NCBI GenBank assembly: GCA_947644185.1
Contig: CANRZC010000138.1
Coordinates: forward strand, 1 to 6,433
Direction: 5' to 3'
Source: an uncultured Acetatifactor sp.
Lineage (GTDB): Bacteria; Bacillota; Clostridia; Lachnospirales; Lachnospiraceae
Length of the DNA: 6,433 nucleotides
Position 1 is the stretch's first letter. Each line of letters begins with the position of its first letter. The position numbers were made by a program, and so were the translations under genes. Positions 5,959 to 6,433 of this stretch are shown one piece after another. The notes under the pieces are model-generated. The model saw only the letters and a program-made list of their open reading frames with translations, was not told the origin of the DNA and made no database searches.

Positions 5959-5965
5959 GGGGAGG
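5959..5965 (+). promoter_or_regulatory. Ribosome binding site of folA
   Basis: GGGGAGG ends six bases before the ATG at 5972. Another ATG at 5968 is in a different frame and too close to the site, so 5972 is the start. Confidence 0.75.
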
Positions 5966-5971
5966 ATATGC

Positions 5972-6433
5972 ATGAATATCATAGCGGCAGTGGACAGAAA
6001 TTGGGCCATTGGGAGAAATGGCAGACTGCTAGTCAGTATACCCAATGATCAGAGGCATTTCAGGGAGGAGACCATGGGCAAGGTGGTGGTCTTAGGGCGC
6101 AGGACACTGCAGACTTTTCCACAGGGAATGCCTTTGCAGGGCAGGACCAATCTGATTCTGTCGAGAGATAAGGACTTTCATGTCAAGGGCGGCTTTGTGT
6201 TCCATTCTATAGAAGAGCTGCTGCGAGAGCTGGAGAAGTATCCTTCCCAGGATGTTTACTGTATCGGAGGAGAGAGTGTTTACAGGCAGCTTTTGCCTTA
6301 CTGCCATACGGCCCATATCACAAAGATCGATCAGACATATGAGGCAGATACTTATTTTCCCAATTTGGACAAGGATCCAGAGTGGGTAATTACTGCCGAC
6401 AGCGACGAGCAGACCTATTTCGATATTGCCTAT
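5972..6433 (+). CDS. folA: Dihydrofolate reductase (3' end outside window)
   Basis: The frame stays open to the window edge, giving 154 residues of a family usually about 160-170 long, so nearly all of it is present. DHFR reduces dihydrofolate to tetrahydrofolate with NADPH, feeding thymidylate, purine and glycine/methionine synthesis. Visible landmarks are IIAAVDRNWAIG (3-14), SIPND with the catalytic acid Asp26 (equivalent to Asp27 of E. coli), substrate-site Phe30, GKVVVLGRRT (36-45) for NADPH, Arg58 for the folate glutamate, CIGGESVY (97-104) with the Gly-Gly pair, Thr117, and ADTYFP (125-130). The residue matching Trp22 of E. coli is Val21 (RLLVSIPND), an unusual change in the active-site loop. 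It lies 40 bases after the beta-CASP gene with no terminator or promoter visible between, so cotranscription is likely. No thymidylate synthase gene is adjacent on the visible side. Confidence 0.95.
   Translation, partial: MNIIAAVDRNWAIGRNGRLLVSIPNDQRHFREETMGKVVVLGRRTLQTFPQGMPLQGRTNLILSRDKDFHVKGGFVFHSIEELLRELEKYPSQDVYCIGGESVYRQLLPYCHTAHITKIDQTYEADTYFPNLDKDPEWVITADSDEQTYFDIAY

Noticed and set aside
5404..6045. 213-codon minus-strand frame opposite the beta-CASP and folA junction
   Set aside because: It overlaps two clearly conserved genes on the other strand, and shows no recognisable motif or ribosome binding site.

Overview
The window looks like a chromosomal stretch from a Gram-positive anaerobe of the class Clostridia, most likely a gut Lachnospiraceae. 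The pointers are a roughly balanced GC content, strong purine-rich ribosome binding sites, SigmaA-type promoters, a tRNA gene without an encoded CCA end, and the style of the proteins (ABC exporter half, small clostridial nitroreductase, beta-CASP RNase with an RMMBL domain, DHFR without the usual active-loop Trp). This taxonomic call is inference from sequence style, not a database match.

Layout, left to right. Positions 1-1171 hold the 3' part of an ABC exporter half-transporter (last membrane helices plus a complete ATPase domain), closed by a strong intrinsic terminator at 1208-1243. A putative promoter (TATAAT at 1290-1295) then starts a two-gene unit, 1322-2290 and 2367-3347. These genes encode tandem paralogous, Cys-free, highly charged coiled-coil proteins of no family I recognise, and a second intrinsic terminator follows at 3358-3394. 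A small nitroreductase-family flavoprotein (3461-3967) converges on a minus-strand tRNA-Gly(GCC) at 4098-4170; a hairpin at 4037-4092 can act as terminator for both strands. The 159-base gap 4171-4329 carries two divergent promoters: a perfect-consensus TTGACA-N17-TATAAT promoter on the minus strand for the tRNA, and a TATAAT promoter on the plus strand for a beta-CASP metallo-beta-lactamase-fold RNase (4330-5931). Forty bases after that stop comes a dihydrofolate reductase gene (folA) from 5972, open at the window edge, probably in the same transcript.

Functionally this is mostly a set of short independent housekeeping units (export, flavin redox, RNA processing, translation, folate) rather than one system. 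The part that is not explained by known families is the tandem pair at 1322-3347: full-length paralogs with a shared N-terminal AGD/AGN motif pair, a shared acidic coiled coil and a shared C-terminal tail. No insertion sequence, CRISPR array, phage gene or integrase is visible.
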